From positions 62,001 to 126,000 of the forward strand of contig NZ_BQIP01000018.1 of NCBI RefSeq assembly GCF_021602585.1: a stretch of DNA of 64,000 nucleotides. The letters run 5' to 3'. Positions 14,001 to 22,784 of this stretch are shown here, in pieces. A model generated the notes under the pieces. That model saw only the letters and a program-made list of their open reading frames with translations. It was not told the DNA's origin and made no database searches. The position numbers and the translations under genes were made by a program. Each line of letters opens with the position of its first letter. Within the stretch, counting starts at the first letter, position 1. The DNA comes from Pseudomonas faucium. Its GTDB lineage: Bacteria; Pseudomonadota; Gammaproteobacteria; Pseudomonadales; Pseudomonadaceae.

Positions 14001-15400
14001 GCCGTGACCAGGTTGTCCACCGGGCTCCAGGCGCGCCGAGCCACGGTCACGGTGCCTGCGGTCGCGCCGATCAAGGCCAGGCTTTTGCCGACCGCAAGCA
14101 AGTGCTCCAGCGCTGCATCGCGGGCGTCGTCATGCCAGTCGGCAATCGCCTGGTAGGTTTCTTCCAGCAGCTCATAGGCCATCACCGCCGCCAGCACGGC
14201 GCCCACCGCAGGCACGTACAAGCCTGCGATGCCAAGCACGGTCCAGCCCTCGGCCTGCAGGCGCTTGTCGTGCTGCGCCTGGGCCTGGCGGTCCAGCTGC
14301 GCCACGGGCGGGGCGATCATCGCGCAGTCGTCCTTGATCTGTGCGACCCAGGCGTCGGCCAGGTGCTCGAACAGCGGCAGCGGGTAGAGGGTGGTGCGTT
14401 CATCGAGGTCGCGGGTGGCCCAGTCGGTGACGTCATCGAGCCGCCCGCTGATCGCCGAAAACACCTGCTGGGCGTCACGCCTGTGCACGAAGCGGCTGAA
14501 GAAACGCCGGTAGTGCGGGTCGCGCAGGCGCATGCCGAGCACGCGGCGCACGTAGCTGTCCAGGTCATCGCGCGCACTCCAGGGGCCTTGCGGGTCGCCC
14601 GGGACATACACCAGCACGCGCTTGATGCCGTTGTAGAGCACGCCGGTGTCGATCGCTTGCAGCACCACGATGCGCTGCAACGGGCAGCCGAACAGCTGCA
14701 GTTGCCGCGCCTGCACCGGGTCGCCTTCAAGCCAGCCCGGCCGGCCGTCGCGGCACAGGCCTGCCACCAGGTGCAGCTCGGCCTCGCTCAGCACCCCTTC
14801 GGCCTTGGCCTGCACGGCGTCGGCCAGCATGCTGTAGCGCTGCAACGCAACCAGCGCCGCCTTGACGCTCGGCGCAAGCAAGGTGGCGTCCAGGTGCTGC
14901 TGATAGCGTTGCCCCAGGTCCAGCTCGCGGCACAGGCTGGCGAAGGCCCGAGCAGTGAGGCTTTGCTGGCCGCCCTGGGTGTCGAGCACGGCGTTCTGCC
15001 GGGGTTGCTCGGTGCATTCGTCTTCGCTGAAGTTGTAGAGCGCGGCTTCCAGCAAGGGCTGCTCGTAGGTGTCGCTGTCCTGCACCGGCAAACGCCCTGC
15101 CAGGTAGCTGACGCTGTTGGAAGTGAAGGTATACCAGCGGCGAAACTGCAAGGCTTCGACCCGGTAGCTACCCAGGCGGTCGAGCGCCTGCTGCAACAAG
15201 GGCCTGCAGAAATCGTCGAGGTGGCGCACCTGTGCAAAGCCTGCCGCCAGCGTTTCACGGCAGGCCAGGAGGTGGCGCAAGGCATCGGCCAGCAGCATGT
15301 GTTCGGCCTCGTCGAGCTGGGCCATCCAGCTCGGCAGGCGCTTGGCGATCAACTGGTCCTGATAGGTTTGCGCGACGGCGAGGGTATCGGTGTCTTGCAT
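11012..15400 (-). CDS. LRR-NEL effector: probable novel E3 ubiquitin ligase with N-terminal dermonecrotic-toxin-like region
   Basis: A 1462-residue protein. The N-terminal two thirds resemble the dermonecrotic-toxin-like (DUF6543 type) region found in Pseudomonas NEL proteins, with a hydrophobic segment at about 383-412 (LGIAGLYVPAVGAVLAAVMA). Leucine-rich repeats cover about residues 1010-1165 (for example LEVLDLSDNQIVL, LVYLNLSANPLG, LLTLDLSDNYLDELP). The C-terminal domain (about 1190-1460) matches the NEL class of bacterial E3 ubiquitin ligases (IpaH/SspH family), with the expected catalytic Cys at 1267 in TDCQDNATVRF, a C-x-D motif. Such proteins attach host ubiquitin to host targets after delivery into eukaryotic cells. 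I chose the ATG at 15400, with an AGGAG site 7 nt upstream; the longer frame begins with TTG. It is monocistronic, and no secretion system or chaperone gene lies nearby, so the delivery route is unknown. Activity is inferred. Confidence 0.83.
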   Translation of the reverse strand: MQDTDTLAVAQTYQDQLIAKRLPSWMAQLDEAEHMLLADALRHLLACRETLAAGFAQVRHLDDFCRPLLQQALDRLGSYRVEALQFRRWYTFTSNSVSYLAGRLPVQDSDTYEQPLLEAALYNFSEDECTEQPRQNAVLDTQGGQQSLTARAFASLCRELDLGQRYQQHLDATLLAPSVKAALVALQRYSMLADAVQAKAEGVLSEAELHLVAGLCRDGRPGWLEGDPVQARQLQLFGCPLQRIVVLQAIDTGVLYNGIKRVLVYVPGDPQGPWSARDDLDSYVRRVLGMRLRDPHYRRFFSRFVHRRDAQQVFSAISGRLDDVTDWATRDLDERTTLYPLPLFEHLADAWVAQIKDDCAMIAPPVAQLDRQAQAQHDKRLQAEGWTVLGIAGLYVPAVGAVLAAVMAYELLEETYQAIADWHDDARDAALEHLLAVGKSLALIGATAGTVTVARRAWSPVDNLVTAQLEDGSEKLWNGDLQPYRSEGPAADATWDEQGICRQGEQCWVQMQGDWYRVRQAGDDQPWQLDTYRGHAPQLRDNGAGAWRLWHEQPAQWDDLHTMFRRLGRPYSDLDDAQIDQVMAIHGLQADHLRAWHVYGRPAEAGVADTVSRVLLASRIHTLGEQLRTGQAVADTALLAQARALGGAAGEDDQALAEVVWAQRRMLLQQRYDEQIPGSEASRLLRRDFASLHQLAADQVLRAASEDEREALLKTRQVPLLMAQAARAQVMGIRLARVYEALAFDTPQNLDLARVVLHLLARLPGAASGPGWRLFGADAGQPLLATEGGGGVFDLIHRHGVFSLRGVGEAGDLFGVLAQAYTPEQRARTGLGEPFAEALRAHLWAQATGMRDSVEGWLGLNRPNRSFLAPQRFDDGRVGYPLSGGRFWAALRGRAPRALQARLRDLYPAFSDEQLGRWLERADAPARLEALEQQYSELRNQLNQWVRNAFPSFELLARRQLRKELLDCWRWLLPDAGGDAGEPLPCILSHVGGRIQHLPSLPESVSFPHVSIIALRAMRLETLPDDFLRAFPNLRNLEITHCRLRRLPLSQALAQQLEVLDLSDNQIVLDEGQALVLAGCSSLVYLNLSANPLGRAFSIYGMPRLNALYLQGARLERFPYGVMDSAELLTLDLSDNYLDELPERFHDSLLWRVGRVSLGGNLFAAAPDTLTTWHWLEESRVPYRLRWLDVAPDGKRDTLAALWTQLEGEQGAADFFTTLAALTSSGNFKSYPLARHFAARLLDMFEAMLADDALKRELLQHAAVTDCQDNATVRFTDLEVRVQVWRARHGELSQQPERALLRLGGRLWRMHVLDQVAAEHALRAGASSESIEFALAYRIALRARLDLPIRQDDMLYAGIPALGVRDVRRAERAVVAAQSSESLAQFLARQPFWKDYLSAHFASRLKVPQVFHDELERLMELGNREPEIAQLHIRNQQREHQVMLQLTREALGRVRTVTLSDG

Positions 15401-15477
15401 GGCTAGCTCCTGTGTGCGGGTCGGCACGAGGCTAGGCAATGCAAGGCAACGCCAGAGGCTAGCTATCTAGCCCCCGC

Positions 15478-17838
15478 TCAGAACAGCAGCAGCTGGCGGT
15501 CGGTAAGGCGGCTGAAGTCATCGTTGACGAAGGGCAAAATCGCATCGGCCACCGGCTGCAACTGGCGGCTCAGGTAGTGCTGGTAGTCGATCTGCGCCTG
15601 CAGGTTCTCCAGCGGCTGCGGGCCGGCCGTGGTCATCAGGTAGCTGATCCAGCCGCCGCGCTGGTACTGCAGCGGGCGGCCCAGGCGCTGGTTGTAGTCA
15701 TCGGCCAGGCGCGCGGCGCGCACGTGCGGCGGGACATTGCGCTGGTAGTCGGCCAGTGGCCGGCGCAGGCGCTTGCGGTACACCAGCAGCTCGAGTTGCT
15801 CGCCGGCCAGGGTGCGGCGCACGAACTCACGCAGGTAATCGCGGTAGGGCTCGCCACGGAACACCCGGCCATACAGCTCCTGCTGGAACTGGCGGGCCAG
15901 CGGCGACCAGTCGGTGCGCACCGATTCCAGGCCCTTGTAGACCATCTCCTGGCTGCCATCGGCCCGTTGCACCAGGCCGGCGTAGCGTTTCTTGCTGCCC
16001 TCTTCGGTGCCGCGGATGGTCGGCATCAGAAAGCGCCGGTAATGCACTTCGTACTGCAACTCCAGCGCGCTTTCCAGGCCCATGCTGTCGTGCAGGTGCT
16101 GGCGCCACCACTGGTTGACCTCAGCCACCAGCGCGCGGCCGATGCGTGCGGCGGCCTCCTCGTCATGGGCGCCCTTGAGCCAGACGAAGGTGGAGTCGGT
16201 ATCGCCGTAGATCACATCGAAGCCGCGCGCTTCGATCAGCGCCCGGGTCTGGCGCATGATCTGGTGCCCGCGCAGGGTGATCGACGACGCCAGGCGCGGG
16301 TCGAAGAAGCGGCAGCCACTGGAACCGAGCACGCCGTAGAAGGCGTTCATGATGATTTTCAGCGCCTGCGACAAGGCCGCGTTGCCATCACGCTTGGCCG
16401 CCTCGCGGCCCTGCCACACGCGCTCGACGATGGCCGGCAGGCAATGCTGGGTGCGCGAGAAGCGCCCGCCCCTGAAGCCTTCGACCGAGTGTTCGTCATC
16501 CGGCTCGCGCAGGCCTTCGACCAGGCCCACCGGGTCGATCAGGAAGGTGCGGATGATCGATGGGTACAGGCTCTTGTAGTCCAGCACCAGCACCGAGTCG
16601 TACAAGCCGGGGCGCGAGTCCATGACGAAACCGCCGGGGCTGGCTTCGTCGGGGCGGCTGCCCAGGTTGGGGGCGACGAACCCCATGCGGTGCATGTGCG
16701 GGATGTACAGGTGGCAGAACGCTGCCACCGAACCGCCACTGCGGTCCACGGCCAGGCCGGTGACGGCGGCGCGTTCGAGCAGAAATTCCAGCAGCCGGGT
16801 GTGGGCGAAGATGCGTGTGACCAGTTCGCAGTCCTTGAGGTTGTAGCGTGCCAGGGCGGGCTTGTCCTCGGCGAACATGCGGTTGATCTCGTCCATGCGC
16901 TGGTAGGGCGTGTCGATGGCCTTGCCTTCGCCGAGCAGGGTCTGGGCGACGCTTTCGAGGCTGAACGAGGGGAAGCTCCAGGTGGCCGAGCGCAGCGCTT
17001 CGATGCCGTCGATCAGCAAGCGCCCGGGCGCATCGGCGAACACATGGCCGCCGTTGGCGTGGGTGCGCAGGGTCATGGGCTCGCCGCCGCGGCCCAGGGC
17101 CAGGGGCACCTGCAGTTGCCGGGCGTGTTCGTGGAGCAGGCGCAGGTCGAACTGCACGAGGTTCCAGCCGATGATCGCGTCGGGGTCGTGCTGGGCGAGC
17201 CATTGGTTGAGGCAGGTCAGAAGGGCTGCGCGGTCGGCGCAGTAGTGCAGGTCGAAGTCGAGGCTGTCGACGGCGCCGTTGGCCGGGCCGAGCATGTACA
17301 CCTGGCGTTGGCCGCAGCCTTCCAGGGCGATGCTGTAGAGCTCGCCGCGTTCGCTGGTTTCGATGTCCAGCGACACCAGGCGCAGCGGTGGCCGGTAGTG
17401 GCTGGCGGGTTTGAGCTGGGCATCGCAGAGCACGCCGTGGGCGTCGGGTTTGCCGGTGAACTGCACGGCGGCGGTGATGAAACGCTCCATGAGGTAGCGT
17501 TCGGGGGGGCGGATGTCGGCTTCGAAGACGTCGATGCCGGCGTTGCGCAGGCGTTGTTCGAGTTGCATGAGCTGGCGGTGCTGGCGGGTGTAGAGGCCGA
17601 GCATGGGGCGCTGGTCGAAGTCGCGCAGGCGCAGGGGTTTGAGCTGGCTGCCGGGTTCCTTGGCAAGCAGCAGGCGGGCGTGCTCGGCCTGGGCCTGGGG
17701 CAGGAAGGCGACGGACTCCTGGGGGGCCAGGCGCACGCGTTGCGGGCCTTGGTCGGTGGCCAGCCAGAACTCCACGCAGGTGCCTTCGGGCGTGTCGTGC
17801 CAGTGGCGGGTCAGGACGAAGCCCTGCTGCAATTCCAC
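15478..17838 (-). CDS. polB: DNA polymerase II (family B)
   Basis: A 786-residue family B DNA polymerase, the usual size for Pol II, which acts in damage tolerance and replication restart. The 3'-5' exonuclease domain has Exo I at about 154 ([12 protein letters not shown]) and Exo II ([12 protein letters not shown]). Polymerase motif A is [13 protein letters not shown] at about 421, motif B is [15 protein letters not shown], and motif C is YGDTDSTFV at about 543. All catalytic acidic residues are present. The start is GTG at 17838, with a GAGG site 7 nt upstream. In E. coli the gene is under LexA control; I did not find a clear CTG-N10-CAG box in the short leader here. It is a single gene, and a very long inverted repeat starts about 100 bp upstream of it. 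Confidence 0.95.
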   Translation of the reverse strand: MELQQGFVLTRHWHDTPEGTCVEFWLATDQGPQRVRLAPQESVAFLPQAQAEHARLLLAKEPGSQLKPLRLRDFDQRPMLGLYTRQHRQLMQLEQRLRNAGIDVFEADIRPPERYLMERFITAAVQFTGKPDAHGVLCDAQLKPASHYRPPLRLVSLDIETSERGELYSIALEGCGQRQVYMLGPANGAVDSLDFDLHYCADRAALLTCLNQWLAQHDPDAIIGWNLVQFDLRLLHEHARQLQVPLALGRGGEPMTLRTHANGGHVFADAPGRLLIDGIEALRSATWSFPSFSLESVAQTLLGEGKAIDTPYQRMDEINRMFAEDKPALARYNLKDCELVTRIFAHTRLLEFLLERAAVTGLAVDRSGGSVAAFCHLYIPHMHRMGFVAPNLGSRPDEASPGGFVMDSRPGLYDSVLVLDYKSLYPSIIRTFLIDPVGLVEGLREPDDEHSVEGFRGGRFSRTQHCLPAIVERVWQGREAAKRDGNAALSQALKIIMNAFYGVLGSSGCRFFDPRLASSITLRGHQIMRQTRALIEARGFDVIYGDTDSTFVWLKGAHDEEAAARIGRALVAEVNQWWRQHLHDSMGLESALELQYEVHYRRFLMPTIRGTEEGSKKRYAGLVQRADGSQEMVYKGLESVRTDWSPLARQFQQELYGRVFRGEPYRDYLREFVRRTLAGEQLELLVYRKRLRRPLADYQRNVPPHVRAARLADDYNQRLGRPLQYQRGGWISYLMTTAGPQPLENLQAQIDYQHYLSRQLQPVADAILPFVNDDFSRLTDRQLLLF

Positions 17839-17938
17839 AGTTACCTCAAGTCATCATTTCGCAATTGAACAGATTCTACCGCCCATTTGCCGGGGGGGGC
17901 GCGCATGTCCGGGCTTGTCGTGGGATTTTTGGTGTTTG

Positions 17939-18164
17939 TGAGATCGAGCGCCGCCCGCGCGGCGCATCGCGGATGAATCCGCTCCTACATTTGTTGCAAC
18001 GTGCCATGGCCTGTCAGGCCATGGTTGTCCGCTTTTGGCGCCCGTCGAGAAATCGCGTCGTGCCACCAAGGCTGACAACCATGGCCTATCAGGCATAGGT
18101 ACGTTGCAACAAATGTAGGAGCGGATTCATCCGCGATGCGCCGCGCGGGCGGCGCTCGATCTCA
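17939..18164. repeat. very long inverted repeat (91-nt arms) between polB and the MocR regulator
   Basis: The outer 64 nt of the two arms (17939-18002 and 18101-18164) are perfect reverse complements. The repeat continues imperfectly inward to 18029 and 18074, leaving a 44-nt spacer. Each arm contains a TGTAGGAGCGGATTCATCCG segment, a widespread Pseudomonas repeat unit, plus a CCATGGTTGTC inner unit. The element would form a cruciform or a very stable RNA hairpin. It contains no open reading frame of note. It may be a paired REP-like (MITE-type) insertion and may insulate the two divergent genes. Confidence 0.9.
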
Positions 18165-18253
18165 TGGACACTGAAAATTCTATGGCGAACCAACCCGCAT
18201 CGAAACCCAACAAAAATCCGTTATCCTCAGCACTCCCGCGCCCGGACCCGAAC

Positions 18254-19687
18254 ATGGAACTGCACATTCGCCTAGAAGGCCGCAAAGGCCTGGCCGACCA
18301 GCTCTACCAGCAGCTGCGCGCCGGCATCGACAGTGGCCACCTGGCCGCCGGCACCCAGCTGCCGCCTACCCGCCTGCTGGCCGAGCAACTGGGCGTGTCC
18401 CGCAAGACCGTCGCCGAAGCCTATTCCCGCCTCACCTACGACAACCTCCTCAGCGGCGTGGTCGGCCGCGGCACCTTCATCGCCCCGCGCCAACCCGTGC
18501 GCGCCAGCGACACCCAGGCCATCCCCCTCGCCGCCGCCGCGACCCTGGCCCGCTGGCAACAACGCGCCACCGTCCTCGCCAAGCGCAACCAGCAAGCCCC
18601 CTCGCGCTACGACTTCATCGGCGGCGCCTCGATCAAGTCGCAGTTCCCCTTCGATCAGTGGCGCAGCTGCCTGAACTACGCCCTGCGCCGCAGCCAACGC
18701 CACCCCGAACGCCAGTTCACCGCCCAAGGCCTGCCCGAGCTGCGCGAAGCCATCGCCCACCACGTCGCCTATACCCGCGGCGTGCATTGCAGCGCCGCCG
18801 ACGTGCTGGTGTGCAACGGCGCCCAGCAGGCCCTGGACCTCATTGCCCGGGTGCTGATCGAACCCGGCTGCCAGGTCGCCATGGAAGACCCCGGCTACCC
18901 GCCAGCCCGCCAGCTGTTCCTCGCGCTGGGGGCAAAGCTGCAATCGGTGCCGGTCGATGACCAGGGCCTGTGCGTGGAGCAGATCGCCGACGGCACGCAG
19001 CTGATCTACGTGACCCCCTCGCACCAGTTCCCGCTCGGCATGCCAATGCCCATGGAACGCCGCCAGGCCCTGCTGGCCCGGGCCGCCGAGCTGGGGGCGC
19101 TGATCATCGAAGACGACTACGACTGCGAGTTCCGCTACCAGGGCCCGGCGGCAGATGCCCTGCAGCGCCTCGACCGCCAGGGGCTGGTGGCCTACGTCGG
19201 GACCTTCTCGAAAACCCTGCTGGCCGAGCTGCGCCTGGGCTACGCCGTGCTGCCGCCGCAAGTGCTCGAAGCGGCCTGCGTGGCCAAGCACCTGAGCGAC
19301 TGGCACAGCCCGACGCTACTGCAATGGGCACTGGCGCGCTTTATCGGCGAAGGCCACCTGAACAAGCACATCCGCCGCTGCCACGACATCTACAGCGCCC
19401 GCCGCGAGCGCATCCTCAGCCGCCTGGACGGTGACCTGGCGCCCTGGTTCAAGGCGATACCGGCCAGTGCCGGGTTTCACCTCAGCGCCCTGGCGCAGCC
19501 TGGCGTGGATGTCGAGTTGCTGGCCAACCTTGCACGCAAGGTGGAAGTCGGCCTCTACTCGCTGGCGCCGTTCTTCGACCAGGCGCCCGTGCGCCCAGGC
19601 TTGCTGCTGGGCTTTGGCGCCATCGAACTGCTGGACATCGACCCGGCGCTGGACCGGGTCCGCGATACCCTGCAGCGCCTCAGTTGA
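18254..19687 (+). CDS. MocR/PdxR-type regulator (GntR winged helix fused to aminotransferase fold)
   Basis: A transcriptional regulator of 477 residues from the chosen start. The N-terminal GntR-type winged helix (residues about 10-80) includes LADQLYQQLRAGIDSG, LPPTRLLAEQLGVSRKTVAEA and GVVGRGTF. A class I aminotransferase-like domain follows, with the PLP lysine at about 320 (GTFSKTLLAELRLGY) and the Asp/Tyr region IIEDDYDCEFRY. These regulators sense PLP or amino-acid-like ligands. The start is uncertain: ATGs at 18164 and 18182 are also in frame, but the first lies at the very end of the long inverted repeat, and the GntR domain aligns best from 18254. It is convergent with an MFS transporter (8-nt overlap), which it may regulate together with the divergent AhpD-like gene. 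Confidence 0.85.
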   Translation: MELHIRLEGRKGLADQLYQQLRAGIDSGHLAAGTQLPPTRLLAEQLGVSRKTVAEAYSRLTYDNLLSGVVGRGTFIAPRQPVRASDTQAIPLAAAATLARWQQRATVLAKRNQQAPSRYDFIGGASIKSQFPFDQWRSCLNYALRRSQRHPERQFTAQGLPELREAIAHHVAYTRGVHCSAADVLVCNGAQQALDLIARVLIEPGCQVAMEDPGYPPARQLFLALGAKLQSVPVDDQGLCVEQIADGTQLIYVTPSHQFPLGMPMPMERRQALLARAAELGALIIEDDYDCEFRYQGPAADALQRLDRQGLVAYVGTFSKTLLAELRLGYAVLPPQVLEAACVAKHLSDWHSPTLLQWALARFIGEGHLNKHIRRCHDIYSARRERILSRLDGDLAPWFKAIPASAGFHLSALAQPGVDVELLANLARKVEVGLYSLAPFFDQAPVRPGLLLGFGAIELLDIDPALDRVRDTLQRLS

Positions 19688-20876
19688 CCGCAGCCGCCTG
19701 GCTACCCTGCCCTGGCCGGGCGATGGCGGCGGCATAGCCGCGCGGGGCGAAGCAGGCGGTGACCAGCAGCATGGCCAGCACCGTCACGGTCAACAGCGTC
19801 CAGGAGGCCTGGAAGTCGCCGCTCACATCGCGCAACCAACCGGTGATGTACGGCACGGTACCGGTGATGATGAAGCCCACGCCCTGCACGAACGCCGCAA
19901 GGCTACCCGCCTCCGCCGGCATCTTCAGGTGCTCCAGGGTCAAGGTCAGGCTCAGGCTGAAACACGCGCCCAGGCCGAAGCCGATCATCGCCACCCACAC
20001 GCCCATGGCCCAGGTCGGCGCCAGCAGCAAACCCAGGAAGCCCAGCAATTGGATCGACAGCGCCAGCCACAAACCCGGACGACGGTCGGCGAAACCGCGT
20101 AGCAGCAACGGCAGGCCCAGCGCACCGGTCACCTGGAAAATGGTCATCAGGCCAACCAGGTCACCCCCGCCCTGGGCAGTGCCGCCGTGCTCCAGGTGGT
20201 AGGCCGGCAGCCAGGCGACCATGCTGGTATAGCCACCGTTGATCAGGCCGAAATACACCGCCAGCAGCCACGCCCGGCGCGTGCCGAACCAATGCCCACC
20301 ACCAGCGCCGGCGAGCTTGGGCGCAACGTGGGGTGGGCGCAGCACGGCCCAGGCCAGTATCGCCAGAAGCGCCGGCACCGCCCACAGGCCAAGCCCTGCC
20401 TGCCAGTGCCCGAAGTGCCCGCTGATATGCGGCCCCAGCACCGCGGCCAGGCCGCCGCCACTCATCAGCGCCGCCGAATACAGGCCCATGGCCGCCGCCA
20501 GGCGGCTGGGGAACCAGCGGTTGACCAGGCCCGGCATCATGCCCTGCACCACCGCTACCCCCAGCCCCGCCAGCACCGCGCTGGCCAGCAGCGCCCAAGC
20601 GCTGTCCAGTTGCAGGCGCCACAGGCAGGCCAGGGCGATGGCGGCAAGGCCACCGAGCATGCCGCCGTGTTCGCTGATCCAGCGCCGCAGCCAAGGCTGC
20701 AGCAGCGGCACCAGGCCCATGCACAGCACCGGCAGCGCAGTCAGCAACGCGGCTTGCTGGTAGCCCAGGCCGGTACTGGCGCGCATCGGTTCGAGCAACG
20801 GGCCGATGCTGGTCAGGATCGGCCGCAGGTTCAGCGCCAGCAGCAGCACCAGCAGCAGGTTCAGTGCCCCCCTCAT
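19680..20876 (-). CDS. MFS transporter, CynX/NimT-like
   Basis: A 398-residue membrane protein with about 12 hydrophobic segments, for example ALNLLLVLLLALNLRPILTS at the N-terminus. The motif LNLRPILTSIGPLL, early in the protein, is typical of the CynX/NimT branch of the major facilitator superfamily (cyanate or 2-nitroimidazole exporters). I chose the ATG at 20876, with an AGGTGA site; the longer frame starts with GTG. It is divergent from the AhpD-like gene and convergent with the MocR regulator. The substrate is unknown. Confidence 0.85.
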   Translation of the reverse strand: MRGALNLLLVLLLALNLRPILTSIGPLLEPMRASTGLGYQQAALLTALPVLCMGLVPLLQPWLRRWISEHGGMLGGLAAIALACLWRLQLDSAWALLASAVLAGLGVAVVQGMMPGLVNRWFPSRLAAAMGLYSAALMSGGGLAAVLGPHISGHFGHWQAGLGLWAVPALLAILAWAVLRPPHVAPKLAGAGGGHWFGTRRAWLLAVYFGLINGGYTSMVAWLPAYHLEHGGTAQGGGDLVGLMTIFQVTGALGLPLLLRGFADRRPGLWLALSIQLLGFLGLLLAPTWAMGVWVAMIGFGLGACFSLSLTLTLEHLKMPAEAGSLAAFVQGVGFIITGTVPYITGWLRDVSGDFQASWTLLTVTVLAMLLVTACFAPRGYAAAIARPGQGSQAAAVN

Positions 20877-21024
20877 TGCGCGTTCACCTGCTGGCACGGC
20901 AGGCGGTGCCTATAGCGTCGTTTGCACATCGATCGGTTCTCCTCAAGCAAGACCCGCGCATTATCCTGCCTGCCCGGTCAAGGCTGAAATGAAGAGATTG
21001 GATGCCTGTCAGTGGCCACCTTAA

Positions 21025-21065
21025 TAGCCGCGATTGGCCTCCTGGCAAAGGCAGCGATTGGCTAT
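21025..21065. promoter_or_regulatory. direct and inverted repeat in the MFS/AhpD-like divergent promoter region
   Basis: GCGATTGGC occurs twice in the same orientation (21030-21038 and 21054-21062), 24 bp apart, and is flanked by inverted ATAGCC (21025-21030) and GGCTAT (21060-21065). MocR regulators often bind direct repeats, so this is a candidate operator for the nearby MocR protein. Confidence 0.35.
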
Positions 21066-21129
21066 CGGGGCAGCGCCCGGGCGGCGTTAAGGTAGCGCCA
21101 TAGCCACCCCGAACCCCTTGGAGAACACC

Positions 21130-21567
21130 ATGCACAATCGTATCGAATGGGCCAAGCACGCCCCTGAAGCCTACAAAGCCATGGTTGGCCTGGAGCAAGC
21201 CCTGGCCAAGAGCGGCCTGGAAAACTCGCTGCTCGAACTGGTGCGCCTGCGCGCTTCGCAGATCAACGGCTGCGCCTACTGCGTGAACATGCACGCCACT
21301 GACGCACGCAAGGCCGGCGAGACCGAAGCGCGCCTGCAGACCCTGAGCGTGTGGCAGGAAACCAACTACTTCACCCCCCGCGAGCGCGCCGCGCTGGCCT
21401 GGGTCGAATGCCTCACCCGCCTGCCCGAGCGCGGTGCGCCGCAGCCGGAGTACGAGGCGCTGCAAGCGCATTTCGAACCGACCGAGGTGGTCAACCTGAC
21501 CTTGGCGATTGCCACCATCAATGCCTGGAACCGCTTCGGTGTGGGCTTTGCGATGGTGCCGGCCTGA
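21130..21567 (+). CDS. carboxymuconolactone decarboxylase family protein (AhpD-like)
   Basis: A 145-residue protein of the CMD/AhpD family. The signature CAYCVNMHATDARKAGET contains the CxxC-x3-H active-site motif of AhpD-type peroxidase or disulphide reductases. The length is that of the single-domain family members, which form hexamers. I chose the ATG at 21130 because GGAG precedes it by about 7 nt; another in-frame ATG lies at 21118. It is divergent from the MFS transporter. Likely a thiol-dependent peroxidase-like role in the cytoplasm, but the substrate cannot be told. Confidence 0.87.
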   Translation: MHNRIEWAKHAPEAYKAMVGLEQALAKSGLENSLLELVRLRASQINGCAYCVNMHATDARKAGETEARLQTLSVWQETNYFTPRERAALAWVECLTRLPERGAPQPEYEALQAHFEPTEVVNLTLAIATINAWNRFGVGFAMVPA

Positions 21568-21571
21568 CAGA

Positions 21572-21600
21572 CTGCAGCGGCCCTATCGCCGGCACAGCCC
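21572..21600. repeat. single REP half-element
   Basis: TGCAGCGGCCCTATCGCCGG, the left part of the REP unit seen elsewhere in the window, lies 5 nt after the AhpD-like stop with no facing partner. Confidence 0.5.
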
Positions 21601-21605
21601 ACGCA

Positions 21606-22616
21606 CTACCGAGCCGTCAACCTGGCCCGATAACTCCCCGGGCTCTGCCCCGTCCACTTCTTGAACGCCCGGTGAAACGCGCTGGGCTCCTGAAAGCCGG
21701 TCTGCTCGGCAATCTCGGCAATGCTCAACAGCCCCTCGCGCAAGCGCTCGAAGGCCATGGCCCGGCGCACTTCGTCCTTGATCTGCTGATACGAACGCCC
21801 TTCGCGCTCCAGCTGCCGGCGAAAGGTGCTGGGGCTGATGCCCTGCTGCTTGGCCAAGGCCTCCAGCGTCGGCCATTGGCCATAACGCCGGGTACGCAAG
21901 TGCCGGTACACCTCGGCAACCAAGCCATTCTGGTTACGAAAGCGGATCACCAAACCCTGCGGCGCACTGCGCAGGAAGCTCTTGAGCCCCGCCAGGTCCT
22001 GCACCACCGGCAGGCGCAGGTAGGCGCTGTCGAACTCCACCTCGGTACGCCCGCTACCCAGGCGCAAATCCGGCCCCCACAGCAGCAGGTCGTCGTCCTG
22101 GGCCGGGCGCGCCACCGCAAGCTCGGTGCGGTCGATGGCGATGCGCCGCCCGGCCAGCCAGCACAGCAGCCCCATCATCAATACCAGGTAGGTTTCCTCG
22201 GCGTACACGCGGGTCAACGGGTCGGCGATCTGCGATTGCACGCTGATCACCGCACGCCCGCCGCGCACCGTCAGGCTGCCGCGCAGGTCACGCAGGAACA
22301 GGCCGAAATTGCCCATGCACTGGCGCAGGGCCTTTTCCAGGTTCGGCTCCTGGATCAGCCCGCGGCAGATCAGGGCAAAGCTGCCCAGGGGCATGCCATG
22401 GCTGTCGAGGTGGAAGAACTCATCCTGCAACTGCTCGATCAGCGCCAGCCACAACTGGGCGAACGCCTTGGCCGGCACGCGGGCCTGGGGCTGCTCGAGC
22501 AGGCTTGGCGCAATGCCCACCGCGTGCAGGTGGGCATCGCGCGCCTCGGGCTGCTCGCGCAAGCCGTGCAGCATGGCATTCATGAAGTACACGGCGACCG
22601 TATCGCTATCGCGCAT
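21606..22616 (-). CDS. AraC-family transcriptional regulator
   Basis: A 336-residue regulator. The N-terminal two thirds match the arabinose-binding-like domain of the OruR/ArgR-type AraC subgroup, with segments such as GSFALICRGLIQEPNLEKAL and LPVVQDLAGLKSFLRSAP. The C-terminal helix-turn-helix pair is at about residues 240-330, with QQGISPSTFRRQLEREG and IAEIAEQTGFQEPSAFHRAFKKWTG. It is divergent from the thiolase operon, with a short palindrome between them, so activation of that operon is likely. As I remember it, a similar AraC gene precedes the bktB-like thiolase in P. putida KT2440. The start ATG lacks a strong ribosome site. Confidence 0.9.
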   Translation of the reverse strand: MRDSDTVAVYFMNAMLHGLREQPEARDAHLHAVGIAPSLLEQPQARVPAKAFAQLWLALIEQLQDEFFHLDSHGMPLGSFALICRGLIQEPNLEKALRQCMGNFGLFLRDLRGSLTVRGGRAVISVQSQIADPLTRVYAEETYLVLMMGLLCWLAGRRIAIDRTELAVARPAQDDDLLLWGPDLRLGSGRTEVEFDSAYLRLPVVQDLAGLKSFLRSAPQGLVIRFRNQNGLVAEVYRHLRTRRYGQWPTLEALAKQQGISPSTFRRQLEREGRSYQQIKDEVRRAMAFERLREGLLSIAEIAEQTGFQEPSAFHRAFKKWTGQSPGSYRARLTAR

Positions 22617-22641
22617 GGGCGGATTCGCTGTCTATGCTGAG

Positions 22642-22656
22642 TGGCAAAAAGTGCCA
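22642..22656. promoter_or_regulatory. palindrome in the AraC/thiolase divergent promoter
   Basis: TGGCA-AAAAG-TGCCA is a perfect 5-bp dyad with a 5-nt centre. It lies 26 bp upstream of the araC-type start and about 130 bp upstream of the thiolase. It is a candidate site for the adjacent AraC or TetR regulator. Confidence 0.35.
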
Positions 22657-22784
22657 GGTTGACTGAACAGAATCGGCATAGGCTGCAACAACGCCATTGC
22701 CTAGACTCGGACCCCATCCGGGACCGCCGGCCATTCTCGCAGAGCACGGCCCGCTCCCGCCATCGTTAAGCTAACGGAGCCTCT

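Noticed and set aside
15577-17868. 763-codon open frame antisense to polB
   Set aside because: Same artefact of high GC; all polymerase motifs are on the other strand.
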